Part shown: one piece after another, positions 44,668-52,456 of the stretch
Position numbering within the stretch: the first letter of the stretch is position 1
Layout of the letters: each line of letters opens with the position of its first letter
Assembly: GCA_013298695.1 (NCBI GenBank)
Contig: JAAFIS010000001.1
Span: forward strand, 496,001 to 560,000
Direction: 5' to 3'
DNA from: Betaproteobacteria bacterium
GTDB taxonomy: Bacteria > Pseudomonadota > Gammaproteobacteria > Burkholderiales > Casimicrobiaceae
DNA length: 64,000 nucleotides
Translations under genes and position numbers: made by a program
The notes under the pieces: model-generated
Database searches by the model: none
Seen by the model: the letters and a program-made list of their open reading frames with translations, nothing else
Told to the model about the DNA's origin: nothing

Positions 44668-45146
44668 GTTTGCAGCTCTCCGCGACTGCGCAACGCGTGC
44701 AACAAACGCTGCGCAGTCTTGGCAGCAACGCAATCATCAAAGAACATAAAGAGGCGTGCCGCACGTCGTCAGAAGCCGCGACTGTTTTGGGATGCAGCGT
44801 TGCGCAAATCGCAAAGAGCGTGATTTTCAAAGGTGAAACAACTGGTCAGTCGATCCTCGTGATTACGAGCGGAGCGAACCGCGTTGACACTGCGAAGGTT
44901 GCCTCGCTTGCCGGTGAAAAGCCTGGAAAAGCTGACGCGGACTTCGTGCGTGAACACACGGGTTTTGTGATCGGCGGCGTGTCACCCATTGCTCATGCAA
45001 ATCCGGGAAAAGTACTTTTTGATCGTGACTTGTTGCAATACGAAAGCGTGTTCCCCGCAGGCGGAACGCCGCAGGCAATGTTCGCGATTGAGCCGAACGA
45101 GTTGCTTCGCATTTCCCGCGCAACGCTTGCAGACATAGCGCAGTAG
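44664..45146 (+). CDS. YbaK/EbsC-family aminoacyl-tRNA deacylase
   Basis: This 160-residue protein is of the YbaK/ProX class, which removes wrongly attached amino acids (for example Cys on tRNA-Pro). The segment GCSVAQIAKSVIFKGETTGQSILVITSGANRVD carries the conserved Lys, and GFVIGGVSPIAHANPGKVLFDRDLLQYESVFPAGGTP is the family's GGxxP core. The ATG at 44664 lies in the ATGA overlap with the rhlE stop. The longer frame from 44541 is an out-of-frame extension inside rhlE. Which tRNA it edits cannot be told from the sequence. Confidence 0.9.
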   Translation: MSLQLSATAQRVQQTLRSLGSNAIIKEHKEACRTSSEAATVLGCSVAQIAKSVIFKGETTGQSILVITSGANRVDTAKVASLAGEKPGKADADFVREHTGFVIGGVSPIAHANPGKVLFDRDLLQYESVFPAGGTPQAMFAIEPNELLRISRATLADIAQ

Positions 45147-45153
45147 CAGCTTC

Positions 45154-45159
45154 TACAAT
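45154..45159 (+). promoter_or_regulatory. -10 box TACAAT placed for a leaderless GNAT mRNA
   Basis: TACAAT at 45154-45159 ends six bases before the ATG at 45166, and CAGACA at 45130-45135 could be a weak -35 with an 18-base spacer. No ribosome site is seen. A transcript starting at the usual distance would begin at the A of the start codon. Confidence 0.4.
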
Positions 45160-45165
45160 CGGCAG

Positions 45166-45645
45166 ATGAGTTTCTCCATTCGCTCCGCCACCCGCGCTGA
45201 TCTCAACACTATTGTCACGCTCGTTCGCGCGCTCGCCGTGTACGAGAAGCTAGAACACGTGATGGTGAGCACCATCGAAGATTTTGATCGCGAACTGTTC
45301 GGCGCGAATGCGAAGATCGAATGCGTGATCGCCCGCGAAGATGAGAAGCCAGTCGGCTTCGCGTTGTACTTCAACAATTTCTCTACATTTCTTGGGCGCA
45401 AGGGCTTGTATCTAGAAGATCTCTTCGTCGAGCCAGAAATGCGCGGAAAAGGCTATGGCAAAGCGCTCCTCGTGCATCTAGCGCAAATAGCCGTTGCTCG
45501 AGATTGCGGTCGCTTTGAGTGGAGCGTGCTCGATTGGAATGAGCCGTCGATTAAGTTCTACGAATCGATGGGGGCGACCGTTTTGCCCGATTGGCGGATC
45601 GTTCGAGTGACTGGCGAAAAACTCACGGCGCTTGCCGCGAAGTAA
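45166..45645 (+). CDS. GNAT-family acetyltransferase
   Basis: This 159-residue acetyl-CoA-dependent N-acetyltransferase has the acetyl-CoA loop in EDLFVEPEMRGKGYGKALLVHLAQIA (R/Q-x-x-G-x-G/A pattern RGKGYG) and the later SVLDWNEPSIKFYESMGATVLPDWRI. Both blocks resemble spermidine/diamine acetyltransferase-like members (SAT family). The substrate is not certain. The ATG at 45166 is the only sensible start. It lies 19 bases after ybaK, probably with its own promoter. Confidence 0.85.
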   Translation: MSFSIRSATRADLNTIVTLVRALAVYEKLEHVMVSTIEDFDRELFGANAKIECVIAREDEKPVGFALYFNNFSTFLGRKGLYLEDLFVEPEMRGKGYGKALLVHLAQIAVARDCGRFEWSVLDWNEPSIKFYESMGATVLPDWRIVRVTGEKLTALAAK

Positions 45646-45739
45646 AAACGCGTTCAAACTTGCTGCCTCTCGTGCCGAGTTCAGCTAATTCGCAAGCAGC
45701 GGTGGTGATATCCTTTTTCAGTGCATCGAAATGCGATAA

Positions 45740-45826
45740 CGCCCTAAAAATCGGGCCAGAGAAGTATTTTCTGCTAATAGTTGGTATTAACCGTAAACCG
45801 GACTTGCGCCATAGCATTTTGGGCGA
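45740..45826. repeat. Two degenerate GCCCA/TGGGC palindromes
   Basis: CGCCC-TAAAAAT-CGGGC(C) at 45740-45757 and CGCC-ATAGCATTTT-GGGCGA at 45807-45826 lie 50 bases apart between the GNAT and LD-carboxypeptidase genes. They repeat the palindrome-spacer-palindrome layout seen at 52003-52075. Each arm has at least one mismatch to the best copies. Confidence 0.5.
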
Positions 45827-45848
45827 ATCATAAAAAAGCTAATCTCTA

Positions 45849-46769
45849 GTGAATACGTTCCCGAATCCTATCGCCGCGCCCATCAAACTTACTTGCGTTG
45901 CTCTTTCCGGCTCCGCCGATCCATTGCAGCTAGAGCAAGGTGCTGAGCGACTTCGCGCACTTGGGCACGAAGTTATCGTGCCCGTTGCTGCGAAAAGCGA
46001 GTGGCGCTATTTTGCGGGCGACGATGAAGCGCGACTTAATGCGCTCAACGTTGCGCTCGAAAGTGATGCGAACGTGATGCTCTTTGCACGAGGTGGCTAC
46101 GGCCTCTCGCGCATCTTGCATCGCATTGATTGGCAGCGGGTTGCCGCGAGCGGTAAAGTGTTTTGCGGCTACAGTGATGTGGCCGCCTTCTCGCTCGCTG
46201 CGCTCGCTAAAGCGAACTACGTGACTTACGCCGCACCATTGCTCGTTGATATCGCGCCAAATGACCCTGCAGTCGCAGAGTTTGTGACAAACGAGTTTTT
46301 CGATGTGCTCACCAACCCGGCGCACGCGTACCCCGAGTGCGAAAGCGATATCGATCACGGCACTCACATCGTCGAAGGCACGCTTTGGGGCACCAACCTT
46401 GCAATGGTCTCGCACTTGGTTGGCACGCCGTTTATGCCGCAAATCAATGACGGGATTCTGGTGATTGAAGACATCGCCGAGTCACCTTATCGCGTCGAGC
46501 GCATGCTCTGGCAACTCAAACACGCGGGCATTTTGGATCAACAGCGCGCAATCATTCTGGGGCAGTTCGTGCAGTGTGAACCCAGCCCAACGCTTCGCTA
46601 TCCCTATGCAATGAGCGAAGTGACCGAAACCTTGCGCGAGATGGTGAGCTGTCCCGTGCTGACGGGGTTTCCGTTTGGACACGTCGCGAAAAAAACGACG
46701 CTTCCGATGGGCGGTCGCGCGGTGGTTAAACTCGACGGCATGCACTATCGTCTGCGGCTAATGGCCTGA
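45849..46769 (+). CDS. ldcA: LD-carboxypeptidase LdcA (peptidase family S66)
   Basis: This enzyme removes the terminal D-Ala from murein tetrapeptides in cell-wall recycling. The 306-residue length is normal. The nucleophile Ser is in KVFCGYSDVAAF, the Glu in ILVIEDIAESPYRVERML and the His in TGFPFGHVAKK; ARGGYGLSRILHRIDW is the usual conserved loop. The GTG at 45849 gives MNTFPNPIAAPIKLTCVALSG, a plausible start. The M23 peptidase gene follows after 21 bases, so two cell-wall enzymes sit together. Confidence 0.93.
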   Translation: MNTFPNPIAAPIKLTCVALSGSADPLQLEQGAERLRALGHEVIVPVAAKSEWRYFAGDDEARLNALNVALESDANVMLFARGGYGLSRILHRIDWQRVAASGKVFCGYSDVAAFSLAALAKANYVTYAAPLLVDIAPNDPAVAEFVTNEFFDVLTNPAHAYPECESDIDHGTHIVEGTLWGTNLAMVSHLVGTPFMPQINDGILVIEDIAESPYRVERMLWQLKHAGILDQQRAIILGQFVQCEPSPTLRYPYAMSEVTETLREMVSCPVLTGFPFGHVAKKTTLPMGGRAVVKLDGMHYRLRLMA

Positions 46770-46790
46770 CGCAAAGGTAAGGAGCGACTG

Positions 46791-48266
46791 ATGAAGCCCG
46801 TAACGCGCTGGACTGCACTCATTTGCTTCTCAATGTCTTGGTGCGCACATGCCGCCGCACCAAGCGCCGTGCTTCGCGATGAGCATGCGGTGTGGGACAC
46901 TAATCGGCTCAGCGTTGACGCTGCAAAGGCAACCATCGCTTCATCGCCAAAGCTCGCGTCGCACTCTGAACTTGTTCTAGACCGCGCGGGGTTTCACAGT
47001 ATCAGCCCGTTGCTGCTGGCCGTGCTCGCGGCTCAATCGGATGTACTAGACGCGCAGCCGCCTCGGGATCAAGTCGATGCGTTCATCGCCGCCGTTGCGC
47101 GAATGTTTTATTTGGGTCGAAGCAATGCGGCACCGAACACGCGGATGACCGCTGCTGCTGTGAGTCAACTCAACACCATGAGTTTTGGTTTAGACGCTAT
47201 CGCGCGAACGTTCGTTTTCGGCGCGGATGAGTCGCGTCTTTCGCGATTGGTTGACGCATACGTAGAGCAATTCGGGACGCCAATTTCGCGTGACAGCGGT
47301 TTTACCGAAGCTGCCGCACCGGCAAATTTTCTCCGGCTCCCGTGGCTCGTCGGGCAGACCGGTTGGAGCTTCAACGGCGTGCACTCCAACACCGGGGGCT
47401 GCCCGAACCCAGTGTGCACGTCGCCACGTTCATCGATCGATTTTTCGCGAGGCTGGCCTGCCTGGAATTCTGTTACCTCTGACTCACCGGTGCATGCCGC
47501 GCACGCGGGGACGGTAAGCGTCGCTTCGTCTTGCAATCTGCGGATTGCCAACGCGAACGGATTTGCCACCAACTATTACCACCTCAGCAACATCGCCGTC
47601 GCCAACCAAAGTACAGTCGTTGCCGGGCAAAAAATCGCTGAATATGCAAACACTTCGGCACAGGCGCTTTGTCAAGGGGGCAGCTCGACTGGCCCGCACG
47701 TTCATTTCTCGTTACTACAGAATGGTGCGTACATCGAACTCGATCAAAGTGATCTCAGTGGATGGCGGATCAATGCGACTTCGGTTACCAGGGATTACGA
47801 TGCCGACACGGCTCGAATGTTTCTGTCGCGCGACAGCGTGAACTCGTGCGCATACAACAACGCTTGTAATCCTACGTCGTGGGCGATGCACACCTTGCCT
47901 ACTGCAATGCCATCCAACAAACTCTGTGACCTCGATATTGATGGCAATGGCGTAGTCAGTGCGTCGACTGACGGACTGTTATTGCTTCGATATCTGGTTG
48001 GATTACGCGGTTTTGCGATCACCGACGGAATCACCTTTTCGGGCGCGACAAGAACCGATGGCATTGCAATCGCGAACTTCATTGCGACAAAAAGCTACGA
48101 CCTTAATATTGACGGCGCGGTAACCACCTTGAAAGACGGCTTGTATGCGATGCGCGCCGCTCAGGGGGCGACCGGTGCGACGCTCGCAGGCGGGACTGGC
48201 ACGTTTACGGGCGGGCTTCTGCTTTCGGGCAACGCGGTCGCTGCTTACATCGCAAGCTGTAAGTAG
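46791..48266 (+). CDS. Secreted LasA-like M23 peptidase with dockerin-like C-terminal repeats
   Basis: The 491-residue protein has a signal peptide (TALICFSMSWCAHA) and an M23 zinc-peptidase domain at about 190-325. The LasA-type ligands are in place: His198 (GVHSNTGG), Asp217 (RSSIDFSRG) and the pair His303/His305 (GPHVHFSL). The two Cys of the GCPNPVC loop probably form a disulfide. The C-terminal part (about 370-480) contains two calcium-loop units, DLDIDGNGVVSASTDGLLLLRYLVG and YDLNIDGAVTTLKDGLYAMRA, that look like dockerin repeats. M23A enzymes cut Gly-rich peptides, including cell walls of other bacteria. Export and a bacteriolytic role are inferences. Confidence 0.82.
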   Translation: MKPVTRWTALICFSMSWCAHAAAPSAVLRDEHAVWDTNRLSVDAAKATIASSPKLASHSELVLDRAGFHSISPLLLAVLAAQSDVLDAQPPRDQVDAFIAAVARMFYLGRSNAAPNTRMTAAAVSQLNTMSFGLDAIARTFVFGADESRLSRLVDAYVEQFGTPISRDSGFTEAAAPANFLRLPWLVGQTGWSFNGVHSNTGGCPNPVCTSPRSSIDFSRGWPAWNSVTSDSPVHAAHAGTVSVASSCNLRIANANGFATNYYHLSNIAVANQSTVVAGQKIAEYANTSAQALCQGGSSTGPHVHFSLLQNGAYIELDQSDLSGWRINATSVTRDYDADTARMFLSRDSVNSCAYNNACNPTSWAMHTLPTAMPSNKLCDLDIDGNGVVSASTDGLLLLRYLVGLRGFAITDGITFSGATRTDGIAIANFIATKSYDLNIDGAVTTLKDGLYAMRAAQGATGATLAGGTGTFTGGLLLSGNAVAAYIASCK

Positions 48267-48288
48267 ATTAGCAGCCACTAATCAATAA

Positions 48289-48306
48289 CGCCAATTATAT
48301 TGGGCG
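48289..48306. repeat. GCCCA/TGGGC palindrome, single copy
   Basis: CGCC-AATTATATT-GGGCG preceded by AATAA is the same family as the copy at 52003 (AATAACGCCCAATACAAATG). It lies 22 bases after the M23 peptidase stop and before the tRNA promoter. Confidence 0.6.
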
Positions 48307-48432
48307 CAAGCGAAGTTTTCGCGAGCTCTCGAAAAAAGTCCTGATATGGTTGCTCGCCCTGCATTTGTGTCGTTTACTTTGAGGAGCCAATGAGAATGGT
48401 GTGAGCGCGGTAACTCACCACCGCTTTCAGGC

Positions 48433-48438
48433 TATAAT
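48433..48438 (+). promoter_or_regulatory. -10 box TATAAT of the tRNA-Arg gene
   Basis: A perfect TATAAT ends ten bases before the first tRNA base at 48449. No convincing -35 hexamer is visible. The position fits a tRNA precursor with a very short leader. Confidence 0.6.
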
Positions 48439-48448
48439 TTGAGGCTTA

Positions 48449-48526
48449 GCGGCTGTAGCTCAGTTGGATTAGAGTACTTGGCTACGAACCAAGGGGTCGT
48501 GGGTTCAATTCCTGCCAGCCGCGCCA
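48449..48526 (+). tRNA. tRNA-Arg, anticodon ACG
   Basis: The acceptor stem GCGGCTG pairs with CAGCCGC, followed by discriminator G and an encoded CCA (48524-48526). The anticodon stem-loop is CTTGG-CTACGAA-CCAAG with anticodon ACG; tRNA-Arg(ACG) is read as ICG after A-to-I editing. The T arm is GTGGG-TTCAATT-CCTGC. The D-loop has one base more than the E. coli counterpart. The tRNA is followed by an intrinsic terminator. Confidence 0.97.
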
Positions 48527-48534
48527 CATTCTGT

Positions 48535-48574
48535 AAGGGTTAGTCGTCCATCGGACACTAACCCTTTCTCTTTT
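48535..48574 (+). terminator. Intrinsic terminator after tRNA-Arg
   Basis: A perfect 10-base stem AAGGGTTAGT (48535-48544) / ACTAACCCTT (48557-48566) with a 12-base loop is followed by TCTCTTTT. It ends the tRNA transcript before the ABC-transporter operon. Confidence 0.88.
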
Positions 48575-48604
48575 CCGGCAACGAAAACTCACGGAGACTC
48601 AGCA

Positions 48605-49465
48605 ATGAACACGTTTAATTTCGCTCGTCACGCTTTTGCACTCGCTGCAACCCTGGCTGTATCGGCAAGCGTTGGCGCGCAAACCTTCAAAGTAACGACG
48701 ATCCCTGAAGAGGCTGCGACCGAGCAAGTTCGTAAATTCGGCCCGATCACGAAATATCTCGAAGCGAAACTTGGCATGAAGGTTGAATTCCTTCCGGTGA
48801 ACGACTACCCAGCGGCAGTAGAGGCGTTAGTAAACAAGCAAGTTGACTTGGTGTGGTTTGGCGGTTTCACCCACGTGCAAGCGAACGTGCGTTCAGGCGG
48901 AAAGATCATCCCAATCGCGCAGCGTGAAGAAGACACCAAATTCCAATCGGTGTTCATCACGAAAACCGACTCCGGCATCAAGTCACTCGCCGATTTAAAA
49001 GGCAAACAAGTGAGCTTCGGTTCCGCGTCCAGCACTTCGGGTCATTTGATGCCGCGCAGCTTTTTGCTCGAAGCGAAAATCGATCCCGACAAAGATTTCA
49101 AGCGTGTCGCGTACTCAGGCGCACATGACGCAACGATCGCATCTGTAGTGAGCGGCAAGGTAGATGCCGCCGCACTCGACATCACAGTGTGGAATAAATT
49201 CGTAAAAGAAAACAAGGTTGACACGAAAGAAGTCAACGTGTTCTACACGACACCGGGATACTTTAACTACAACTGGTCGGTGCACGCTGACATGCCCGCT
49301 GCGACGCGGGAAAAACTCACCAAAGCGTTGCTTGATATCAGCCCAAGCGATGCAATTGGCAAGGAAATACTTGAGCTCAACCGCGCCACAAAATACGTGC
49401 CGACAAAAGCAGAGAACTATAAAGGCCTCGAAACGGCGGCGCGTAGCGCGGGGCTCCTGAAGTAA
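48605..49465 (+). CDS. Periplasmic binding protein, PhnD-like, putative selenate type
   Basis: The 286-residue protein has a signal peptide (FALAATLAVSASVGAQ) and belongs to the PhnD-like phosphate/phosphonate-binding family. The TTIPEEAATEQVRKFGPITKYLEAKLG and VDLVWFGGFTHVQANVRSGGKI blocks match the subset annotated as putative selenate ABC transporter, as I recall. The family's SFGSASSTSGHLMP anion loop is present. The gene begins the four-gene run PhnD-like, ATPase, two permeases. The actual anion (selenate, phosphite, phosphonate) cannot be decided without experiment. Confidence 0.82.
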   Translation: MNTFNFARHAFALAATLAVSASVGAQTFKVTTIPEEAATEQVRKFGPITKYLEAKLGMKVEFLPVNDYPAAVEALVNKQVDLVWFGGFTHVQANVRSGGKIIPIAQREEDTKFQSVFITKTDSGIKSLADLKGKQVSFGSASSTSGHLMPRSFLLEAKIDPDKDFKRVAYSGAHDATIASVVSGKVDAAALDITVWNKFVKENKVDTKEVNVFYTTPGYFNYNWSVHADMPAATREKLTKALLDISPSDAIGKEILELNRATKYVPTKAENYKGLETAARSAGLLK

Positions 49466-49486
49466 TTCGCGCAACGATATTCATTC

Positions 49487-50317
49487 GTGAAAATTGCCTT
49501 AAACGGCGTATCGGCAAGGCATCCTGCCGCAAAACCCGATGCGCCGGACGCCATCCGTGATCTCTCCGTAGAGATTGCCAATGGTGAACAGGTCGCCATC
49601 ATCGGCGCGTCAGGCTCCGGCAAAACAACTCTGCTTCACGTACTCGCGTGCGCACTGAAGCCAACGCGCGGCTCGCTGCAATTGAACGGTGCCGATCCGT
49701 GGTCGCAGTCGACCTCTGATCTGCAAAGAACACGCGGTAAACTTTTTCTCGCGCCGCAAGTGCCACCGTTGCCGCCGCGTCAACGGGTAGTGACTGCTGT
49801 GCTCGCGGGGCGCTTGCCCAATCAAAGCTTGATCGCGAGTTTGCGCAGTTTGTTTTATCCAAGTGGGATTGGCTTGGCCGAAGCTGCGCTTGCGCGATTC
49901 GATTTGGCAGAAAAGCTTTTCGAGCGGGTAGATCGGCTATCGGGTGGAGAGCGTCAACGCGTCGGGCTTGCTCGATCGCTCGTGAGCGACGCGTCGCTGT
50001 TTCTGGTGGACGAGCCACTCTCCGCGCTTGATCCAACGCGGTCTACTCAAGCGATTTCTTCACTCACGAACGGCGCGAAAGAGCGTGGCGCAACGCTCGT
50101 GTGCACCTTGCATCAAGTCGACACTGCGCTCGCCTCGTTTCCACGCATCATTGGCTTGCGCGAAGGCTTACTCGCTTTTGATTTGCCTGCGACGCGGGTG
50201 ACGGACGAATTGCTTCGTTCGCTCTATGCGAATAAGCTCGATGAATTGACAGGCGCCGCGCCTGCGCATGAGGATCTTGCTCAAACGCCGCTGCCCGCGG
50301 TGATGCATTGCCGATGA
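49487..50317 (+). CDS. ABC transporter ATPase, PhnC-like
   Basis: The 276-residue ATPase has Walker A GASGSGKTTLLH (about 45-56), a signature LSGGERQRVGLARS and Walker B LFLVDEPLSALDP. The TLHQVDTALASFPRIIGLREG segment is usual for PhnC. The GTG at 49487 starts it, 21 bases after the binding protein; ATGA at 50314 overlaps the first permease. The P-loop, Q-loop and H-switch residues appear intact, so it should be active. Confidence 0.9.
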   Translation: MKIALNGVSARHPAAKPDAPDAIRDLSVEIANGEQVAIIGASGSGKTTLLHVLACALKPTRGSLQLNGADPWSQSTSDLQRTRGKLFLAPQVPPLPPRQRVVTAVLAGRLPNQSLIASLRSLFYPSGIGLAEAALARFDLAEKLFERVDRLSGGERQRVGLARSLVSDASLFLVDEPLSALDPTRSTQAISSLTNGAKERGATLVCTLHQVDTALASFPRIIGLREGLLAFDLPATRVTDELLRSLYANKLDELTGAAPAHEDLAQTPLPAVMHCR

Positions 50318-51156
50318 GCGACGCTGTCGCTTTCGCAGCACTTCCTGATCGCCGCGATCCTGCGTGGCGCATACGGGTGTTCTGGTTTGTTGCGGCGATT
50401 GTCATCGCGTGGCCGATGTTCGTGGCCACGGAATTCAAGCCGTGGGTGTTGGTAGAAGGCTCGGCGCTCAAATCAACGCTTAAGTTTGCGGGCGATTTTT
50501 TTCCTCCAAAAATAGAAGGTAGTTTCCTCTCGATGGTCGCGCGTGAAACGTGGCGCACCGTTGCAATTGCAACTGCCGGTATCGCGCTCGCGTTGTTGAT
50601 TGCCATTCCGCTCACGCTGATTTCCGTTCGCGTGCTCTCAATTTCTGGGCTCACCGGGCGTATGAACGCCATGCCTGCCGCGATTCGCTACGCCGTCCGA
50701 GCGCTCTTGATCGTGCTTCGTAGCGTACCGGAACTGATCTGGGCGTTGGTGTTCGTGCGGGTTGTGGGTTTGGGGCCAACTGCGGGCGTACTTGCGATTG
50801 CGCTTACCTACGGCGGCATGCTCGGCAAGGTCTACGCAGAGATTTTGGAGAGCGGTGAACCACACGCGACGACCAGTTTGCTTCGCAACGGTAGCGGTCG
50901 TTTGCAGGCTTTTTTCTATGGCCTGTTGCCGCAAAACGCCGCAGAGATTACGAGCTACACCGTGTATCGGTGGGAATGTGCGATTCGCTCTTCCGCCGTG
51001 CTCGGTTTCGTCGGTGCGGGCGGGCTCGGGCAGCAAATGGATACGTCGATGAAGATGTTTAACGGCTCAGAGGTCGCGACGATGCTGCTCGTGTTCATGG
51101 CGCTTGTCTGGCTCGCTGATTATGCGAGCGCGTGGTTGCGGAGATCGCTCGCATGA
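50314..51156 (+). CDS. ABC transporter permease 1, PhnE-like
   Basis: This inner-membrane permease of about 280 residues has hydrophobic segments, the usual EAA loop (GEPHATTSLLRNGSGRLQAFFYGLLPQNAAEI) and a conserved SAVLGFVGAGGLGQQMDTSMKMF end segment. The ATG at 50314 is chosen over the TTG at 50308, because it overlaps the ATPase stop in ATGA. It overlaps the second permease the same way (ATGA at 51153). Confidence 0.88.
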   Translation: MSDAVAFAALPDRRDPAWRIRVFWFVAAIVIAWPMFVATEFKPWVLVEGSALKSTLKFAGDFFPPKIEGSFLSMVARETWRTVAIATAGIALALLIAIPLTLISVRVLSISGLTGRMNAMPAAIRYAVRALLIVLRSVPELIWALVFVRVVGLGPTAGVLAIALTYGGMLGKVYAEILESGEPHATTSLLRNGSGRLQAFFYGLLPQNAAEITSYTVYRWECAIRSSAVLGFVGAGGLGQQMDTSMKMFNGSEVATMLLVFMALVWLADYASAWLRRSLA

Positions 51157-51986
51157 GTGCGGATATCGGTCCACCTGCGAACGAGGTATTCCGGCTGCCG
51201 CGTCGTTTGTTTGACGCGCGTTGCAAAGCCTGTTGGTTTGTCTTTGGCTTGATCTGCTTAACGATCGCAAGTTTCGTCACGCTCGATCTGCAATTCGCAA
51301 AATTCTTCTCTGCGGATTCGATGCAGAGAATGGGCAAATTCCTTGCGGAATTGCTCGCGCCCACCACCGAGGCGTCATTCGTCAAGAAACTTTTAATCGC
51401 CGCATTTGAAACCCTGTCGATGTCTGCGCTTGGCACCATCATGGCAGCCGCGCTCGGATTGCTGCTCGCGCTGCCTGCAAGCAAAACGCATGATGGCGAC
51501 CGAGCGCGCTGGCGCGGCATCACGCGGTTATTGCTTAACGCACTACGCTCAATCCCTGAGCTCGTGTGGGCAGCGCTTCTCTTGATCGCCGCGGGGCTCG
51601 GGCCTTTTGCTGGCACACTCGCGCTCGCGCTGCACACAACCGGCGTGCTTGGGCGACTGTTTGCCGAAGCCATTGAGAACGCCCCACAAACCGCGTCATT
51701 TGCACTACGCACACGCGGCGTGAAAGAAGGGCGCGTGTTTCTCTTCGCTACCTTGCCGCAGGTGCTACCGCAGCTCATGAGCTACACGCTCTACCGCTGG
51801 GAAAACAATATCCGCGCCGCAGCAGTGCTCGGCGTAGTCGGCGCAGGCGGCCTTGGGCAAATGCTTTCGTTCCATATGGGCTTGTTTCAAATGCCGGAAA
51901 CCAGCTCGATTCTGATCGCGATGATGTTGCTCGTAGCGATTGTTGATCTCGCAAGCTACGGATCTCGGAGATTGATGCAGCGCTAG
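51153..51986 (+). CDS. ABC transporter permease 2, PhnE-like
   Basis: The 277-residue permease is the paralogue of permease 1: it shares the LRSIPELVWAALLLIAAGLGPFAGTLALALHTTGVLG block, the EAA-type loop (ENAPQTASFALRTRGVKEGRVFLFATLPQVLP) and AAVLGVVGAGGLGQMLSFHM. The two form the transmembrane pore with the ATPase dimer. The start is the ATG at 51153 in the ATGA overlap; the frame back to 51132 starts inside permease 1. Confidence 0.88.
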   Translation: MSADIGPPANEVFRLPRRLFDARCKACWFVFGLICLTIASFVTLDLQFAKFFSADSMQRMGKFLAELLAPTTEASFVKKLLIAAFETLSMSALGTIMAAALGLLLALPASKTHDGDRARWRGITRLLLNALRSIPELVWAALLLIAAGLGPFAGTLALALHTTGVLGRLFAEAIENAPQTASFALRTRGVKEGRVFLFATLPQVLPQLMSYTLYRWENNIRAAAVLGVVGAGGLGQMLSFHMGLFQMPETSSILIAMMLLVAIVDLASYGSRRLMQR

Positions 51987-52002
51987 CAGCATTTATGAAT
52001 AA

Positions 52003-52075
52003 CGCCCAATACAAATGGGCAAAGTTGACGTATTTGTGGTTATCGAAATAGTGATCAAATCGAGCTATCGCCCAT
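52003..52075. repeat. GCCCA/TGGGC palindrome, copy with downstream half-site
   Basis: CGCCCA-ATACAA-ATGGGC (52003-52020) is followed after about 48 bases by TATCGCCCAT (52067-52076). This layout mirrors the elements at 19493 and 45740. It lies right after the permease 2 stop and may shape the transcript's 3' end. A further 6-base hairpin CCGCTA-TAGT-TAGCGG is at 52245-52260. Nothing else is seen in the 470-base gap apart from the leader hairpin at 52388. Confidence 0.6.
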
Positions 52076-52387
52076 CACCATAAGCGGTTAGACGTGTAAG
52101 CCGTACGATTTATTCGACGTCTCTACGCCCCAAACGCGACTGTCGTTCGTCCGATTCAAACGATTCACGCCACAACTACGAGCGGTTCATGGGTCATTGG
52201 CTCCATCAAGACGCGCAAGTTTTCTGCTGCAACGCACCAACATTCCGCTATAGTTAGCGGTTCGGACACCGTGGCGTTTTGATTGAACAGTTTGTTTCAG
52301 TCGAGGGCACACGGACGGGGGATCTGCCAAAAGCGTGTTTTTCCTCGTCTGTGCAGAGCGCGCGCGAGGCCGTGAATACCCAGCATT

Positions 52388-52410
52388 GAAATGCCCTCAG
52401 GGGCCTTTTT
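52388..52410 (+). promoter_or_regulatory. Hairpin plus T-run in the ilvI leader, possible attenuator
   Basis: GCCC-TCAG-GGGC (52393-52404), extended by AAA/TTT pairs, is followed by CTTTTTCC. It resembles a weak intrinsic terminator and lies about 50 bases before the ilvI ATG at 52457. I see no clear branched-chain leader peptide upstream, so attenuation remains speculative. It overlaps a longer alternative start at 52391. Confidence 0.35.
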
Positions 52411-52456
52411 CCAACATCCATCGGACGAAGGCATCAATCAAACTCTTGAGGAAGTT

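Noticed and set aside
48388-48405. Tiny frame ATG AGA ATG GTG TGA behind a GAGGAG box before the tRNA
   Set aside because: Four codons with no conserved context; a chance ribosome-site match is more likely than a leader peptide.
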